Assembly (NCBI RefSeq): GCF_041261445.1
Contig: NZ_JBGCCU010000015.1
Span: 62,001 to 126,000, forward strand
Origin: Catenulispora sp. EB89
GTDB taxonomy: Bacteria; Actinomycetota; Actinomycetes; Streptomycetales; Catenulisporaceae
Direction of reading: 5' to 3'
Length of the DNA stretch: 64,000 nucleotides
Both the position numbers and the translations under genes were made by a program. Numbering within the stretch: the first letter of the stretch is position 1; every line of letters begins with the position of its first letter. Positions 17,550 to 25,147 of the stretch are shown piece by piece. Under the pieces are notes generated by a model. That model did no database searches, was not told the origin of the DNA, and saw only the letters and a program-made list of their open reading frames with translations.

Positions 17550-17555
17550 TATAAA
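17550..17555 (+). promoter_or_regulatory. Leaderless -10 box, DMT transporter gene
   Basis: TATAAA, six bases before the ATG at 17562 in an A/T-richer patch. If correct, the long N-terminus of this protein is real. Confidence 0.45.
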
Positions 17556-17561
17556 TCCGGC

Positions 17562-18587
17562 ATGCGGCAAACTTATGAGAAGCTGGCGGACGTGAACACC
17601 GAAGTCCCCGCCTCAGTCCCCGGCTCAGTCCCCGCCTCCGAGTCAACGCTGAGCGTATCGCCGGCGCCGGGTTCAGCGTCGTCACCGCTGTCCCCCGCGC
17701 ACCAGTACGCGGCGACCCGCCGATCCGGCCTGCTGGCGACCGCCGGCCTGGTGGCCACCACGGCGGTGTGGGGCTCGACGTTCCTGGTCGTGAAGGACAC
17801 CATCGCCTCGGTACCGGTCCTGGACTTCCTGGCGCTGCGGTTCGCGGTGGCGTGCGCGGCGATGCTGGCGGTGCGCCCGCGGGCGCTGGCGGGGCTCGGG
17901 CGCGCCGGGTGGCGGCACGGCGTGCTGCTCGGGCTGGTGCTGGCGGCGGGGTACGCGGCGCAGACGTTCGGGCTGCGGACCGCGTCGGCGTCGGTGTCGG
18001 GATTCATCACCGGACTGTTCGTGGTGTTCACGCCGCTGATCGGCGCGGTGCTGCTACGACGGCGCGTGCCGCCGGCGGTGTGGGCGGCGGTGGCGCTGGC
18101 GACGGTCGGACTCGGCCTGATCTCGCTGCACGGCCTGTCGATCGGGCGCGGGGAGCTGCTGACGGTGGTCGGCGCGTTCTTCTTCGCACTGCACATCGTG
18201 GGCCTCGGCGAGTGGTCGCACCGGCACGACGCGTACGCGCTGGCGGTGGTGCAGATCGGGACGGTCGCGGCAGTCTCGCTGCTGCTCGCGGTGATCAGCC
18301 ACGGGAGCACCGGCGGCCACGTCCTGACGCTGCCCCCGAACGCCGCCGGCTGGGCCGCGGTCGCGGTGACGGCCCTGCTCGGCACGGCGGCGGGCTTCTT
18401 CCTGCAGACCTGGTCGCAGGCCAGGATGCCGGCCACGCGCGCCGCCGTGGTGCTGACGATGGAGCCGGTGTTCGCGGGCGTGACCGGAGTGCTGGCCGGC
18501 GAGACGCTGGCGGTGCGCGGGTGGATCGGGGCCGCGCTGGTGCTCGCGGCGATGTATGCGGTGGAGTTGGGACCGCGGCGGCGGTAG
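17562..18587 (+). CDS. EamA/DMT-family transporter
   Basis: A 341-residue inner-membrane transporter with two EamA units (about 55-180 and 195-335) and roughly ten membrane helices. TTAVWGSTFLVVKDTI opens the first helix; SVSGFITGLFVVFTPLIGA and TRAAVVLTMEPVFAGVTG are typical. Members export amino acids, metabolites or drugs. The first 50 residues are an unusual Ser/Pro/Thr-rich tail; GTG 17593 is an alternative start giving a shorter tail. Substrate unknown. Confidence 0.88.
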   Translation: MRQTYEKLADVNTEVPASVPGSVPASESTLSVSPAPGSASSPLSPAHQYAATRRSGLLATAGLVATTAVWGSTFLVVKDTIASVPVLDFLALRFAVACAAMLAVRPRALAGLGRAGWRHGVLLGLVLAAGYAAQTFGLRTASASVSGFITGLFVVFTPLIGAVLLRRRVPPAVWAAVALATVGLGLISLHGLSIGRGELLTVVGAFFFALHIVGLGEWSHRHDAYALAVVQIGTVAAVSLLLAVISHGSTGGHVLTLPPNAAGWAAVAVTALLGTAAGFFLQTWSQARMPATRAAVVLTMEPVFAGVTGVLAGETLAVRGWIGAALVLAAMYAVELGPRRR

Positions 18588-18641
18588 GAGCCGGGGCAGG
18601 GGCGGCCTGCGGCGGCACTATGCGGAAGGAGCCGACGCCGG

Positions 18642-18810
18642 AGCTGCGGCGGCGCTAGCGAGGTTCGGGCCGCGGCGACGGCAGCCGGCGGCGTTCGGAA
18701 CAGCGGGCGGCGCTAGGCCGCAGAGCCGGTGCCGAAGCCGCGGCGGCGCTGGCGAGGTTCGGGCTGCGGCGACGGTAGGCGGCGTTCGGAGCTGCGGCGG
18801 CGCTGGGCCG
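18642..18810. repeat. Degenerate 94-bp tandem repeat
   Basis: 18642-18720 and 18735-18810 are two diverged copies sharing gcgaggttcggg at 18658 and 18752 and gcggcggcgct blocks. The 255-base gap 18588-18842 holds nothing else. Confidence 0.65.
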
Positions 18811-18842
18811 TGCGACGGGTGCCTGGCCGTGGTCGGCGCCGG

Positions 18843-19232
18843 CTAGTGCAGCGCCGCGCCCTCAGCCCGAGCGATCTCCGCGTCGTACTCCCCCGCGTCG
18901 AAGCGGAACTCGGGCAGCACCGGGGCCGGTCCGTTCAGGTCCCGCCAGCCGCCCCACACGACCTGCTCGCCGTCGCGCCTGATGGTCACGGCCAGTGCGC
19001 CGCAGCACTCCGGGGTGCAGTCGGCCTCGGCGAGGACCACCTCGCGCGGCTCGGGGGCGGCGCGCAGGCCGCCTTCGGGGCGCAGCAGGATGTCGGGTGG
19101 GAGTCCGGGGCCGGAGACGAAGGACTCGCGGATTATGTCGCGGCCGTCGATCAGCGGGTGGACTGCCGCTTCGACGCCCCAGTGCTCCGATCCGCCGATC
19201 TCAATGCGGATGCTGCTCAGCCCCGTCGCCAT
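18843..19232 (-). CDS. Hypothetical protein
   Basis: A 129-residue protein starting at ATG 19232. It is beta-rich with IRIEIGGSEHWG, HPLIDGRDIIRES, a DCTPECCGALAV stretch with three Cys, and VVWGGWRDLNG. The Cys cluster suggests possible metal binding but no known motif is complete. No signal peptide. CAGAAT six bases before the start may be a leaderless -10. The family is not recognised. Confidence 0.7.
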   Translation of the reverse strand: MATGLSSIRIEIGGSEHWGVEAAVHPLIDGRDIIRESFVSGPGLPPDILLRPEGGLRAAPEPREVVLAEADCTPECCGALAVTIRRDGEQVVWGGWRDLNGPAPVLPEFRFDAGEYDAEIARAEGAALH

Positions 19233-19360
19233 GCCCTGATTCTGGCACTCCGTCGCGGTTGGCGCGCGGACAACGCAGGGTCCGAAATCCGCTGGCGTTT
19301 TGCGCGACCCCCAGGCCTGGGAAGACGCCCTTAGGGGAAATCGACCCCTCAACACTGAAG

Positions 19361-19390
19361 CGGCGGCTGACGCATAAACGTCAGCCGCCG
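19361..19390 (-). terminator. Terminator after the YbjN gene
   Basis: CGGCGGCTGACG (19361-19372) pairs perfectly with CGTCAGCCGCCG (19379-19390) around the loop CATAAA, a 12-bp stem 23 bases beyond the YbjN stop. Confidence 0.8.
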
Positions 19391-19413
19391 GTCACTGCCG
19401 AAACACTCGCCGA

Positions 19414-19980
19414 TCAGTTGTTGATCCCGCCCGGGTTGTTGCCCGGCCCGTCGGAGTCGTCGTCATCGTCGTCGCCGCCCTGCCCGACCGAGTCCACCTC
19501 GACCTCGAGCCCGAGCCGCTCGGCCAGCCAGCCGTTGAAGCCGATCGAGGCCTGCACCCAGTTCATGACGCTGGCCACGAAGTAGTCGACGTTCACGCCC
19601 TGCGGCACGACCATCTGCGACTCGCCGACCAGCCGCAGCACGCCCTCCTCGTTGGTGTGCGTGTAGACCTTCGGCCACAGCGAGTCGCGGTTCCACTCGT
19701 CGATGACGTCGAGCAGTTCCTGCTTCTCCTCCAGCGGGTACGCGCGCTCGTAGAAGGCGCGCACCGCGAACAGCTCCTTGTTCTCCCCACGGAACATCGC
19801 GTAGACACGGAAGCCCGGCCAGGAGGCGACGATGTCGCCCTCGTCGTCGGTGCCGTACTTGATCCCGACCTGCTCGAACAGGTCGCCGATCAGCTTGGCG
19901 TCGGGCTTGATGATCGGCGGCGGACCCTGCGGCGGCTCCTGCGGGCCGAAGTTCGGGATGGCTCCCGGATCGATGGTCAT
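19414..19980 (-). CDS. YbjN-domain protein
   Basis: A 188-residue protein. Residues about 28-160 match the YbjN fold (related to type III secretion chaperones): FEQVGIKYGTDDEGDIVAS, an Arg/Phe-rich strand FRVYAMF, WNRDSLWPKVYTH and a long C-terminal helix. An acidic Asp run and a Gly/Asn tail end the protein. YbjN proteins are small regulators or chaperones of unclear target. GAGGA precedes the ATG, and a strong terminator follows. It is followed leftward by an unrelated hypothetical gene. Confidence 0.85.
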   Translation of the reverse strand: MTIDPGAIPNFGPQEPPQGPPPIIKPDAKLIGDLFEQVGIKYGTDDEGDIVASWPGFRVYAMFRGENKELFAVRAFYERAYPLEEKQELLDVIDEWNRDSLWPKVYTHTNEEGVLRLVGESQMVVPQGVNVDYFVASVMNWVQASIGFNGWLAERLGLEVEVDSVGQGGDDDDDDSDGPGNNPGGINN

Positions 19981-20095
19981 GCGTTGTCCTCAGCGGCAGA
20001 TTCAGAAGTTGGCTGTTCCATCCTGTCATCACCCGGCAGCGAGGCTGTACTCCTGGCCGCACGCAACCGATGACGGCGCCCGGCCGGAAGCGCGC

Positions 20096-20629
20096 TCACG
20101 CCTCGTCGTCGGCGCCCAGCCCCGACCCCGCGAACAAGTACTCCACCAGCTTCGCGAGCGCCGGCAGGGCTGCGGCCACCGCGTCCTGCTCCGGCAGCTC
20201 CAGCCGCTCCAACGCGGCGCCGATCCGCCGCTGGTGCGCCGCCTGCCAGTCGGCCAGCTGGTTGCGGCCGGCCTCGGTCAGCTCCACCACCGCCACCCGG
20301 CGGTCGTCGGCGTGCGTGCCGCGCACCACCAGGCCCGCCGTCATCAGCTGCCCGATCAGCCCGCTGACCGTCGAGGTGGACAGCCGCTGGCGCGCCGCCA
20401 GGTCGCCGACCCGGGCCGGGGACCGGTCGCTGAGCGCCTGCATCAGCTCGATCTGCGCCATCGGCAGCGCCTCCCACGGGTACTCCGTGCGGATCGACGT
20501 GCGCAGCGCGCGCCGCAGCCGCGTCACCACGTCGGTGAGCTGCTGCGCGGTCGCGTCGCCGGTCGCGGGCGGCTGGTACGTCTGGGCCTCGAACTGCTGC
20601 GGCGTCGCGGGGGTCTCCGGCGTAGGCAT
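20096..20629 (-). CDS. MarR-family transcriptional regulator
   Basis: A 177-residue regulator with an N-terminal low-complexity tail (about 1-28) and a MarR winged helix: LPMAQIELMQAL, RVGDLAARQRLSTSTVSGLI as recognition region, GLVVRGTHADDRRVAVVEL as wing. It is divergent from an MFS exporter gene, and two palindromes lie between them. It most likely represses both genes and releases DNA on binding an aromatic or drug-like ligand; the ligand is unknown. Confidence 0.92.
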   Translation of the reverse strand: MPTPETPATPQQFEAQTYQPPATGDATAQQLTDVVTRLRRALRTSIRTEYPWEALPMAQIELMQALSDRSPARVGDLAARQRLSTSTVSGLIGQLMTAGLVVRGTHADDRRVAVVELTEAGRNQLADWQAAHQRRIGAALERLELPEQDAVAAALPALAKLVEYLFAGSGLGADDEA

Positions 20630-20700
20630 GTCCAGACCTTAGAAGACGAAGGCCCGGTTGCGCCTGTGCCTCCGCACGGTTGAGACACAGTGTCGGCCGA

Positions 20701-20729
20701 CCGAATATTTCGGTGTCCGAAACTTTCGG
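20701..20729. promoter_or_regulatory. Twin palindromic operator between marR and the MFS gene
   Basis: CCGAATATTTCGG (20701-20713) and CCGAAACTTTCGG (20717-20729) are two 13-bp palindromes with the same CCGAA/TTCGG arms, 16 bp centre to centre. They end three bases before the exporter's -10 box, so a bound MarR dimer pair would block transcription. Confidence 0.75.
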
Positions 20730-20731
20730 AG

Positions 20732-20737
20732 TACGCT
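20732..20737 (+). promoter_or_regulatory. Leaderless -10 box, MFS exporter gene
   Basis: TACGCT, seven bases before GTG 20745; the -35 region is covered by the twin palindromes. Confidence 0.55.
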
Positions 20738-20744
20738 GGAAATC

Positions 20745-22106
20745 GTGAACGTCCTCCTTCGCGAGCGACCTCGTCCGGAACGCATACGCAACCTGCCCTG
20801 GGCCTGGCGTCTGGCCGTCCTGACCGTCTGCTTCGGCGCCTTCATGGGCCAGCTCGACGCCTCGATCACCACGCTCGCCTTCCCGGCCCTGCGCACCGAG
20901 TTCCACGCGTCGCTGTCCGCGGTCTCCTGGGTCTCCCTGTCGTACCTGCTGACGCTCACCCTGCTGCTGGTCCCGACCGGCCGTCTGTCCGACGCCCTGG
21001 GCCGCAAGCTCTTCTACGTCTACGGCTTCGCCGTCTTCACCGCCGCCTCCGCCGCCTGCGCGCTGGCCCCCGGCCTGGACACCCTCATCGCCTTCCGCGT
21101 GGTCCAGGCCCTGGGCGCGGCAATGCTCCAGGCCAACAGCATCGCGCTGATCTCCAACGCCGCCCCGCGCGAGAAGCTGCGCCAGGCCCTGGGCGTCCAG
21201 GCCGCGGCGCAGGCGCTCGGCCTGGGCCTGGGCCCCGCGGTCGGCGGCCTGCTGGTGGACACCCTCGGCTGGCGCTGGGTGTTCTGGGTGAACGTCCCGG
21301 TCGGCGTCGTGGCCCTGGTCGGCGGCGTCCTGATGCTGCCGCGCACCCGCGAGCGCAACCCGGGCCTCAAGCTCGATCTGGGCCCGCTGAAGCAGCACGA
21401 CGTGCGCCGGGGCCTGCTCGGCGCGGCCGGCGGCTACCTGGTCCTGTTCGGGCCGCTGGTGCTGGTGCCGGTGATCATGGCCGCCCGGGGCAGCAGCGCG
21501 CTGACCTCCGGCCTGGTGCTGACCACCCTGCCGGTCGGCTTCGCGATCGGTGCCTCGTTCCTGAAGTGCCGGGCCGGAGCCGGGCTGGGCCTGGCCGTGG
21601 CGGCCCTGGCCGGGCTGCTGGTGCTGCCGTTCGAGCCGGCGGTGCTGGTCCCGCTGCTCGGCGTCCTGGGCCTGGGCCTGGGCGCCTACGCCCCGGCGAA
21701 CAACGCGCAAGTGATGGCCGCGGTCCCGCAGCGGGCTTCGGGGGTCGTCAGCGGCCTGCTCAGCACGGCTCGCAGCCTGGGCACGTCCGGCGGCATCTAT
21801 CTGGTGACGACCGCTATAGCGTTCGCGCACCACGACAACGGACTCGGCTCGCGCTATGCGTTCGGCGGCCTATTGGCCGTCTGCCTGCTCACCCTGGCCG
21901 TGTCCGTACGACAGGTAGACCCGGGCACGCACCCGGTCCCGGACGAACTCGTCGCCGAGCCGCCAGCCCCACTCGGCCCGCAGATCGGGACGCTTGTGCG
22001 GAGTGACGATCAGCAGCGCGTCGGACACCTGGGCCAGCTGCCACGCCAGCAGCGGCAGGCGAGAGACGTCGGCCAGGTGCAGCGCGAAACTGCACACAGT
22101 CAGTGA
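20745..22106 (+). CDS. MFS transporter, drug-exporter type
   Basis: A 453-residue major facilitator protein with about twelve to fourteen helices. FGAFMGQLDASITTLAFPAL in helix 1 and VPTGRLSDALGRK between helices 2 and 3 are DHA2-like signatures, as is the helix-5 motif GLGLGPAVGGLLVDTLGWRW. The last membrane helix ends near base 21900. The remaining 64 residues are a Gln/Arg-rich tail encoded opposite the end of a convergent methyltransferase gene. It is controlled by the divergent MarR gene. Export of a toxic compound is inferred. Confidence 0.9.
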   Translation: MNVLLRERPRPERIRNLPWAWRLAVLTVCFGAFMGQLDASITTLAFPALRTEFHASLSAVSWVSLSYLLTLTLLLVPTGRLSDALGRKLFYVYGFAVFTAASAACALAPGLDTLIAFRVVQALGAAMLQANSIALISNAAPREKLRQALGVQAAAQALGLGLGPAVGGLLVDTLGWRWVFWVNVPVGVVALVGGVLMLPRTRERNPGLKLDLGPLKQHDVRRGLLGAAGGYLVLFGPLVLVPVIMAARGSSALTSGLVLTTLPVGFAIGASFLKCRAGAGLGLAVAALAGLLVLPFEPAVLVPLLGVLGLGLGAYAPANNAQVMAAVPQRASGVVSGLLSTARSLGTSGGIYLVTTAIAFAHHDNGLGSRYAFGGLLAVCLLTLAVSVRQVDPGTHPVPDELVAEPPAPLGPQIGTLVRSDDQQRVGHLGQLPRQQRQARDVGQVQRETAHSQ

Positions 22107-22433
22107 GTAGTGGCGGCCGGCCAGAGCGCCGGCCGCGACGTCCTCAAAGCTCAACTCTTCGGCCGGGATCCCTATAGCGGCGCTGTACGCGGCCGCCGTA
22201 TAGGGATCCGCTCCGTCGATCTCCTTAGCGCCGATCTCAAGGAGTGCGCGTGTCGCCTCTCCGCTGCCGCACGCCAAGTCCAGCACGTGGCGCAGATCCA
22301 AGGCGTTCCGCTTCACGCTCTCCTGGATGACGGCGCGCACGGCGGTCTCATGCGGGTTCCGGTAGTCGGCTCCGAACCGCCGGTAGTACTCCTCCGCACC
22401 GAACTCTTCGTACGCGCCGCGGATGGAGGACAT
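21870..22433 (-). CDS. Class I SAM-dependent methyltransferase
   Basis: A 187-residue protein with motif I VLDLACGSGEATRALLE, an acidic residue at the end of strand 2 (IDGADPYT), LTVCSFALHL (motif IV region) and a terminal strand ARVYLSYG. An N-terminal helix with YYRRFGADYRNPHE precedes the fold. It is the third gene of a tight three-gene set, five bases after the unknown gene. The substrate cannot be told; no DNA-methylase NPPY motif is visible. Its last 237 bases run antisense to the 3' end of the MFS gene. Confidence 0.82.
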   Translation of the reverse strand: MSSIRGAYEEFGAEEYYRRFGADYRNPHETAVRAVIQESVKRNALDLRHVLDLACGSGEATRALLEIGAKEIDGADPYTAAAYSAAIGIPAEELSFEDVAAGALAGRHYSLTVCSFALHLADVSRLPLLAWQLAQVSDALLIVTPHKRPDLRAEWGWRLGDEFVRDRVRARVYLSYGHGQGEQADGQ

Positions 22434-22438
22434 ACAAC

Positions 22439-23251
22439 TCACGATAAGTCGCGCAGCTCCTTGGCCGCTCGTGCCACCTCCCCAAGCACGTGCGGAGTGA
22501 ACTCGAAGACCGCCTGGTCCCCTTTGAACGGGACGTCCGGCGACCACGTGAAGCGCAGCTCGTAGCCGGACCGTTTGCGACCTCCCATCCGCGCCAGGGC
22601 CGCGCAGACCTCTCTGGCGAGCGTCGGACGGGTCGCTCTGTAGCCGTTCACGATCGGGAAGTACGCCTGCGACTCGTGATCCCCTATGGCGGCGCGGAAG
22701 GCGCCCAGGACGCCCTCGTACATCGTCCGGGTCACCTTGCGCTCGATCGGCTCCCCGATGTCCGGGGTGAGGACGGTCCGCACCGTGAGGACCGGCACGC
22801 CGGTGCGCGAGGACCCCACCTCGGCACCGCGCACGAAGTCCCAGGCGTGCTTGGCGTCCACGGCGCGCGCCGCCGCCAGGGCGAGATCGCGCAGGCCGGT
22901 CATCGCCGGCGCCAGATCGGCCAGCGAGAACTCGTTGAGGCGCACGTAGAGCACGTCCGCCCACTTGAGGTCCAGGTCGCCGAGGACCGAGTTCGCGTCC
23001 CGCTGTTCGGCGTTCGCGACGGTCTCCAGCAGGTCGGTCATCCGCAGCGGATAGTCGCGCAACCGCTGGTCCAGCGGCACCAGCACCTCGTACGGGTGCG
23101 GGTTCGCGACCCCGGGCGGCGGGTCGAGCTCCCAGATCTGGCCGCGCCCGTAGTCGCGGCCTCTGCGCCAGCCCGTTGCTGCCAAATAGCGGAGTACGTC
23201 ATCCGGCCGGAGCCTTGCGGCCCGGCCGGATGCGGATGTGGGGGCGGTCAT
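22439..23251 (-). CDS. Protein of unknown function in the DUF4365-methyltransferase cassette
   Basis: A 270-residue soluble protein. The first 85 residues read as a compact domain (VLRYLAATGWRRGRDYG, YEVLVPLDQRLRDYPLRM), and the rest as an alpha/beta domain with WADVLYVRLNE, VPVLTVRTVLTPDIGEPIER and a basic GGRKRSGYELRF near the end. No catalytic motif is recognised. The ATG at 23251 overlaps the DUF4365 stop (ATGA) and the next gene follows after five bases, so all three products are probably made together. Confidence 0.72.
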   Translation of the reverse strand: MTAPTSASGRAARLRPDDVLRYLAATGWRRGRDYGRGQIWELDPPPGVANPHPYEVLVPLDQRLRDYPLRMTDLLETVANAEQRDANSVLGDLDLKWADVLYVRLNEFSLADLAPAMTGLRDLALAAARAVDAKHAWDFVRGAEVGSSRTGVPVLTVRTVLTPDIGEPIERKVTRTMYEGVLGAFRAAIGDHESQAYFPIVNGYRATRPTLAREVCAALARMGGRKRSGYELRFTWSPDVPFKGDQAVFEFTPHVLGEVARAAKELRDLS

Positions 23252-23829
23252 GACGTGAGCATCTCCCGGAACCCATCGCCGAACAGCCCGTGGAGGGCCC
23301 TGATAGTAAGCAGATTCTCACGCGGGACGCGCACTGTATACGTACTTGACCGGTTTCTTCCCGGCAACGGGAGCGCGTCGTGGAAACACGCCCAATACGC
23401 GGCGTGGCGGAGGATTAGCCGGTCCGTGGTGATGTCCGTCCACGCCGAGGAGGCGCGCGGCACGACCACCAGGAACAGGAACCGGGGCACCAGGTAGTCG
23501 CGCCCGGCGAGCCAGTTGAAGTTCTTCACTTCCAGCGGATAACGCCAGGCGACGTCGTTTCCGCGCGGATCGGACCAGGACTTCACCTGGGCGTCTATCA
23601 GGGGGAACCCGCGGCGTCCGTCCGCGGCGGGATAGCGCAGCGTCCAGTCCACTCCGACCCGGTCGCGGTCGGAGCGCAGGGCGTCGAGGTTGGCCGCGGC
23701 GGCCAGGGCTCTGATGAACGTCTCACCGAAGTCGCCCTGGTGTCCGGAGTCGCCGAGGCTCAGGGGGCGTCCGGCACCCCCGGTCTTGTTCTCGTTGGCC
23801 TGGAACCCTTGGTCGATGGTCCCCGTCAT
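23248..23829 (-). CDS. DUF4365-like nuclease-fold protein
   Basis: A 193-residue protein beginning at ATG 23829. HQGDFGETFIRALA, then RVGVDWTLRY, then LIDAQVKSWS reproduce the E...D...QxK order of DUF4365, a PD-(D/E)XK restriction-endonuclease-like fold. PRFLFLVVVPR and a C-terminal helical part complete it. A nuclease role is inferred from the motif. TATAAG lies seven bases before the ATG, and AAGGGAA could also act as SD. It heads the cassette. Confidence 0.75.
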   Translation of the reverse strand: MTGTIDQGFQANENKTGGAGRPLSLGDSGHQGDFGETFIRALAAAANLDALRSDRDRVGVDWTLRYPAADGRRGFPLIDAQVKSWSDPRGNDVAWRYPLEVKNFNWLAGRDYLVPRFLFLVVVPRASSAWTDITTDRLILRHAAYWACFHDALPLPGRNRSSTYTVRVPRENLLTIRALHGLFGDGFREMLTS

Positions 23830-23936
23830 GGTTTCCCTTATACGCGCTCTCATCGGGGTTATCGGGTCCTGATACAAGAGTAACCTGGACTATCCGTCAT
23901 CGGTAGGTCACTCAGCGTTGACTCCGGGTGAACATC

Positions 23937-23942
23937 TAAGGT
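23937..23942 (+). promoter_or_regulatory. Leaderless -10 box, phosphodiester glycosidase gene
   Basis: TAAGGT, seven bases before GTG 23950. It overlaps the upstream GTG at 23941, which is therefore not the start. Confidence 0.5.
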
Positions 23943-23949
23943 GATCCCC

Positions 23950-25035
23950 GTGAGCAGCAGTTTCGGGAAACGCTTCAGTGTCGCCTCGGCGGCGGTCGCG
24001 ACGGTCGTGGTCGCCGTATCAGGGTGTTCGTCGAGTGGTACGGGCTCCGCCATGGGCAGCACGCCGGCGGGCAAGGGTTCGGGAGGCGCTTCCCCGACCG
24101 GGGCGTCGAACACGTCGGGGGCCGCCGGGGCTTCGGGCGGTTCGTCGGCGGGCGCTTCGTCCTCAACATCCTCAACGTCGGCGCCGACGACGCCGGCAAC
24201 GCCGTCGCCGACCGCGCCGTCCCACGTCCCGGTCGTACCGGGCTCCTCGGCCACCGGCCCGACCACGAAGCTGCCCGGATACACCGACTCCGCGCCGGCC
24301 GGGGAGCCGCTGGCGTGGCGTGTGGGCACGCCGAGCGTCGAGGTCAGCGGAGACGTCGACGCGTTCGCGGCACGGTTCGACCCCGCGGCGGTGCGCTTCG
24401 TGCTGCACGCCGGCTCGCAGGTCCCCGGCGGGAGCAGCTGGCCCGGCGGCAACGCCGCGAGCACGAGCGGGCTCCTCGCCGGATGGAACGGGGGGTTCCT
24501 CATGGCCAACAACGCTTCCTGGGGTGGGTTCTACCTAGGCGGCCACACGGCCTTCGGACCGCTGCGCACGGGGACGGCTTCGGAGGTCTTCTACCAGGAC
24601 GGCTCGATGGACGTCCTGGCGTGGCCCGGCGGGCTGCCGAGCACCGACGTGGTCGGCGTGCGGCAGAACCTGGCCCTGCTGATCAACGAGGGGAAGCTCG
24701 CGGCGGACCTCAACGACGGGACCGCGGCGGACGAGCGGACGTGGGGCTTCACCAACAACTCGGCGGACGTACACGGCAACCGCTCCGGGATCGGGGTGAC
24801 GGCGGACGGGAAAGTGGTCTACGCGGCGGTGCACAACGCCTCGCCCCTGCAGCTCGCGCAGTACCTCCAGCGGGCCGGCGCGGTGCGCGCCATGGAGTTG
24901 GACATCAACTTCACGCGACCGATCTTCGGGACCTACGCGGACGGACGCTGGACCGAGCCGGCGCCGTGGCTCGGGCCGGCGGGACGCTTCACGTCTGGCA
25001 ACGAGCGGGACTTCGTCGCCGTTTATACGCGCTGA
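23950..25035 (+). CDS. Lipoprotein with phosphodiester glycosidase (NAGPA-like) domain
   Basis: A 361-residue exported protein. Its lipoprotein signal ends VSGC (C26). A long Ser/Thr/Gly/Pro linker (about 27-100) reaches through the wall. The C-terminal domain (about 115-361) fits the phosphodiester glycosidase family: WNGGFLMAN, an FGPLR-like loop, RSGIGVTADGKVVYAAVH and AMELDINF. Relatives remove GlcNAc-phosphodiester caps or process wall glycans. The precise substrate is unknown. It stands alone, divergent from the DUF4365 cassette. Confidence 0.82.
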   Translation: MSSSFGKRFSVASAAVATVVVAVSGCSSSGTGSAMGSTPAGKGSGGASPTGASNTSGAAGASGGSSAGASSSTSSTSAPTTPATPSPTAPSHVPVVPGSSATGPTTKLPGYTDSAPAGEPLAWRVGTPSVEVSGDVDAFAARFDPAAVRFVLHAGSQVPGGSSWPGGNAASTSGLLAGWNGGFLMANNASWGGFYLGGHTAFGPLRTGTASEVFYQDGSMDVLAWPGGLPSTDVVGVRQNLALLINEGKLAADLNDGTAADERTWGFTNNSADVHGNRSGIGVTADGKVVYAAVHNASPLQLAQYLQRAGAVRAMELDINFTRPIFGTYADGRWTEPAPWLGPAGRFTSGNERDFVAVYTR

Positions 25036-25147
25036 GTTCGTGGCTGCTTCGTTGTCTGTTCGTGGCTGGTGCGTAACTGCGTTTGCTGCCAGGTGGCAGA
25101 TGCCCGGTGGGGTGCGGGATTACTCCTCTTGAGGGATACCGGTGTGG

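Noticed and set aside
19977-21833. A 618-codon open frame on the minus strand
   Set aside because: It runs antisense through the MarR-MFS divergent region, including the operator, with Arg/Gln-rich sequence.
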